NCBI GenBank assembly: GCA_002388905.1
Contig: DGNJ01000024.1
Coordinates: 242-14,198, forward strand
Reading direction: 5' to 3'
Length of the DNA: 13,957 nucleotides
Origin: Cellvibrionales bacterium UBA4495
GTDB lineage: Bacteria > Pseudomonadota > Gammaproteobacteria > Pseudomonadales > Porticoccaceae
Shown: in pieces, positions 13,696-13,957 of the stretch
Layout of the letters: every line of letters starts with the position of its first letter
How positions within the stretch are numbered: the first letter of the stretch is position 1
Notes under the pieces: model-generated
Told to the model about the DNA's origin: nothing
Seen by the model: only the letters and a program-made list of their open reading frames with translations
The model's database searches: none
Position numbers and translations under genes: made by a program

Positions 13696-13957
13696 GTGTT
13701 GAAATCCGCCATACTTCTGCTGTCCATCCTTACCGTCTTCGCCGGCGCGGCGGTTTCTCCGGCCCTTGCGGATATCGCCCGTGCATTTCCCCACGTTGAC
13801 ACCACGGGGATCAAGTCCCTTTTGACGGCCCCGGCCATCACCATCGTCCTCACTACGCCTTTTGTCGGTTTCCTCGAGCGCCTGCTCGGGCAGAAGGTGC
13901 TTCTCGTCGGTGGCCTTGTCATTTATGTGATCGGTGGCGTGGGAGCGGGACTCGTTG
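13696..13957 (+). CDS. MFS transporter, N-terminal fragment (runs off window)
   Basis: An open frame with an in-frame stop (TAA 13690-13692) just upstream continues to the window edge; 87 codons are visible. The start must be GTG 13696 or TTG 13699, since hydrophobic residues begin at once. The predicted first membrane segment (about residues 5-25, 'AILLLSILTVFAGAAVSPAL') is followed by 'ADIARAFPHVDTTGIKSLL', a second segment (43-60), and 'GFLERLLGQKVLL' (58-70). That last stretch fits the major facilitator signature between helices 2 and 3, with E in place of the usual D, and a third segment follows. It could import the substrate or export a toxic intermediate. It may belong to the same regulon, but a hairpin separates it from the hydrolase gene. 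Confidence 0.75.
   Translation, partial: MLKSAILLLSILTVFAGAAVSPALADIARAFPHVDTTGIKSLLTAPAITIVLTTPFVGFLERLLGQKVLLVGGLVIYVIGGVGAGLV

Overview
The window is about 60% GC and carries a one-directional block of catabolic genes. Every gene I can support reads on the + strand. The gene style (TetR regulator, VanA-like Rieske oxygenases, BKACE, EHN-type epoxide hydrolase, extradiol dioxygenase) and the GC content suggest a proteobacterium, perhaps an aromatic- or terpenoid-degrading gammaproteobacterium. No rRNA, tRNA or other taxonomic marker is present, so this is inference. I saw no insertion sequence, CRISPR array or tRNA.

Layout. A TetR regulator (252-908) is followed by a 353-bp promoter gap and a group D flavin-monooxygenase-like gene (1262-2485) that ends in a strong intrinsic terminator (2521-2553). 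A structured 369-bp gap leads to a dienelactone-hydrolase-family gene (2855-3565). A good sigma70-type promoter (3631-3659) then serves two adjacent Rieske-oxygenase-family genes (3688-4689 and 4755-5810). After them come an NTF2/SnoaL-like gene (5939-6472), a crotonase (6482-7255) and an epoxide hydrolase (7302-8453). Next are an SDR (8734-9501), a BKACE (9625-10572), an FAH-family enzyme (10712-11575), a two-domain extradiol dioxygenase (11814-12749) and an alpha/beta hydrolase (12855-13580). An MFS transporter starts at about 13696 and runs off the right edge.

Main observation. The two Rieske-family proteins appear to be complementary half-enzymes. The first keeps the [2Fe-2S] ligands (C54, H56, C74, H77), but at the mononuclear-iron site both histidines are replaced (D164-x2-D167-x4-F172). 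The second has the exact reverse: an intact D155-x2-H158-x4-H163 iron site and a collapsed Rieske domain with no CxH/CxxH pair. Rieske oxygenases pass electrons from the cluster of one subunit to the iron of its neighbour. A hetero-oligomer in which one subunit supplies only the cluster and the other only the active site is therefore mechanistically sensible. The closest precedent I know is NdmC, which lacks a Rieske domain and is served by the extra Rieske domain of NdmD. The NTF2-like gene beside the pair may encode a further, beta-like subunit.

How the genes may work together (inference). Oxygenation by the split Rieske enzyme and the flavin monooxygenase would yield a catechol-type intermediate. 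The extradiol dioxygenase would cleave the ring. The alpha/beta hydrolase, FAH-family and DLH-family enzymes would process the cleavage products. The crotonase, SDR and BKACE would carry the acyl chain into central metabolism, and the epoxide hydrolase would deal with an epoxide intermediate. The MFS protein may move the substrate and the TetR protein may sense it. The substrate cannot be named from sequence. No ferredoxin, ferredoxin reductase or flavin reductase is present in the window, so electron donors must be encoded elsewhere.
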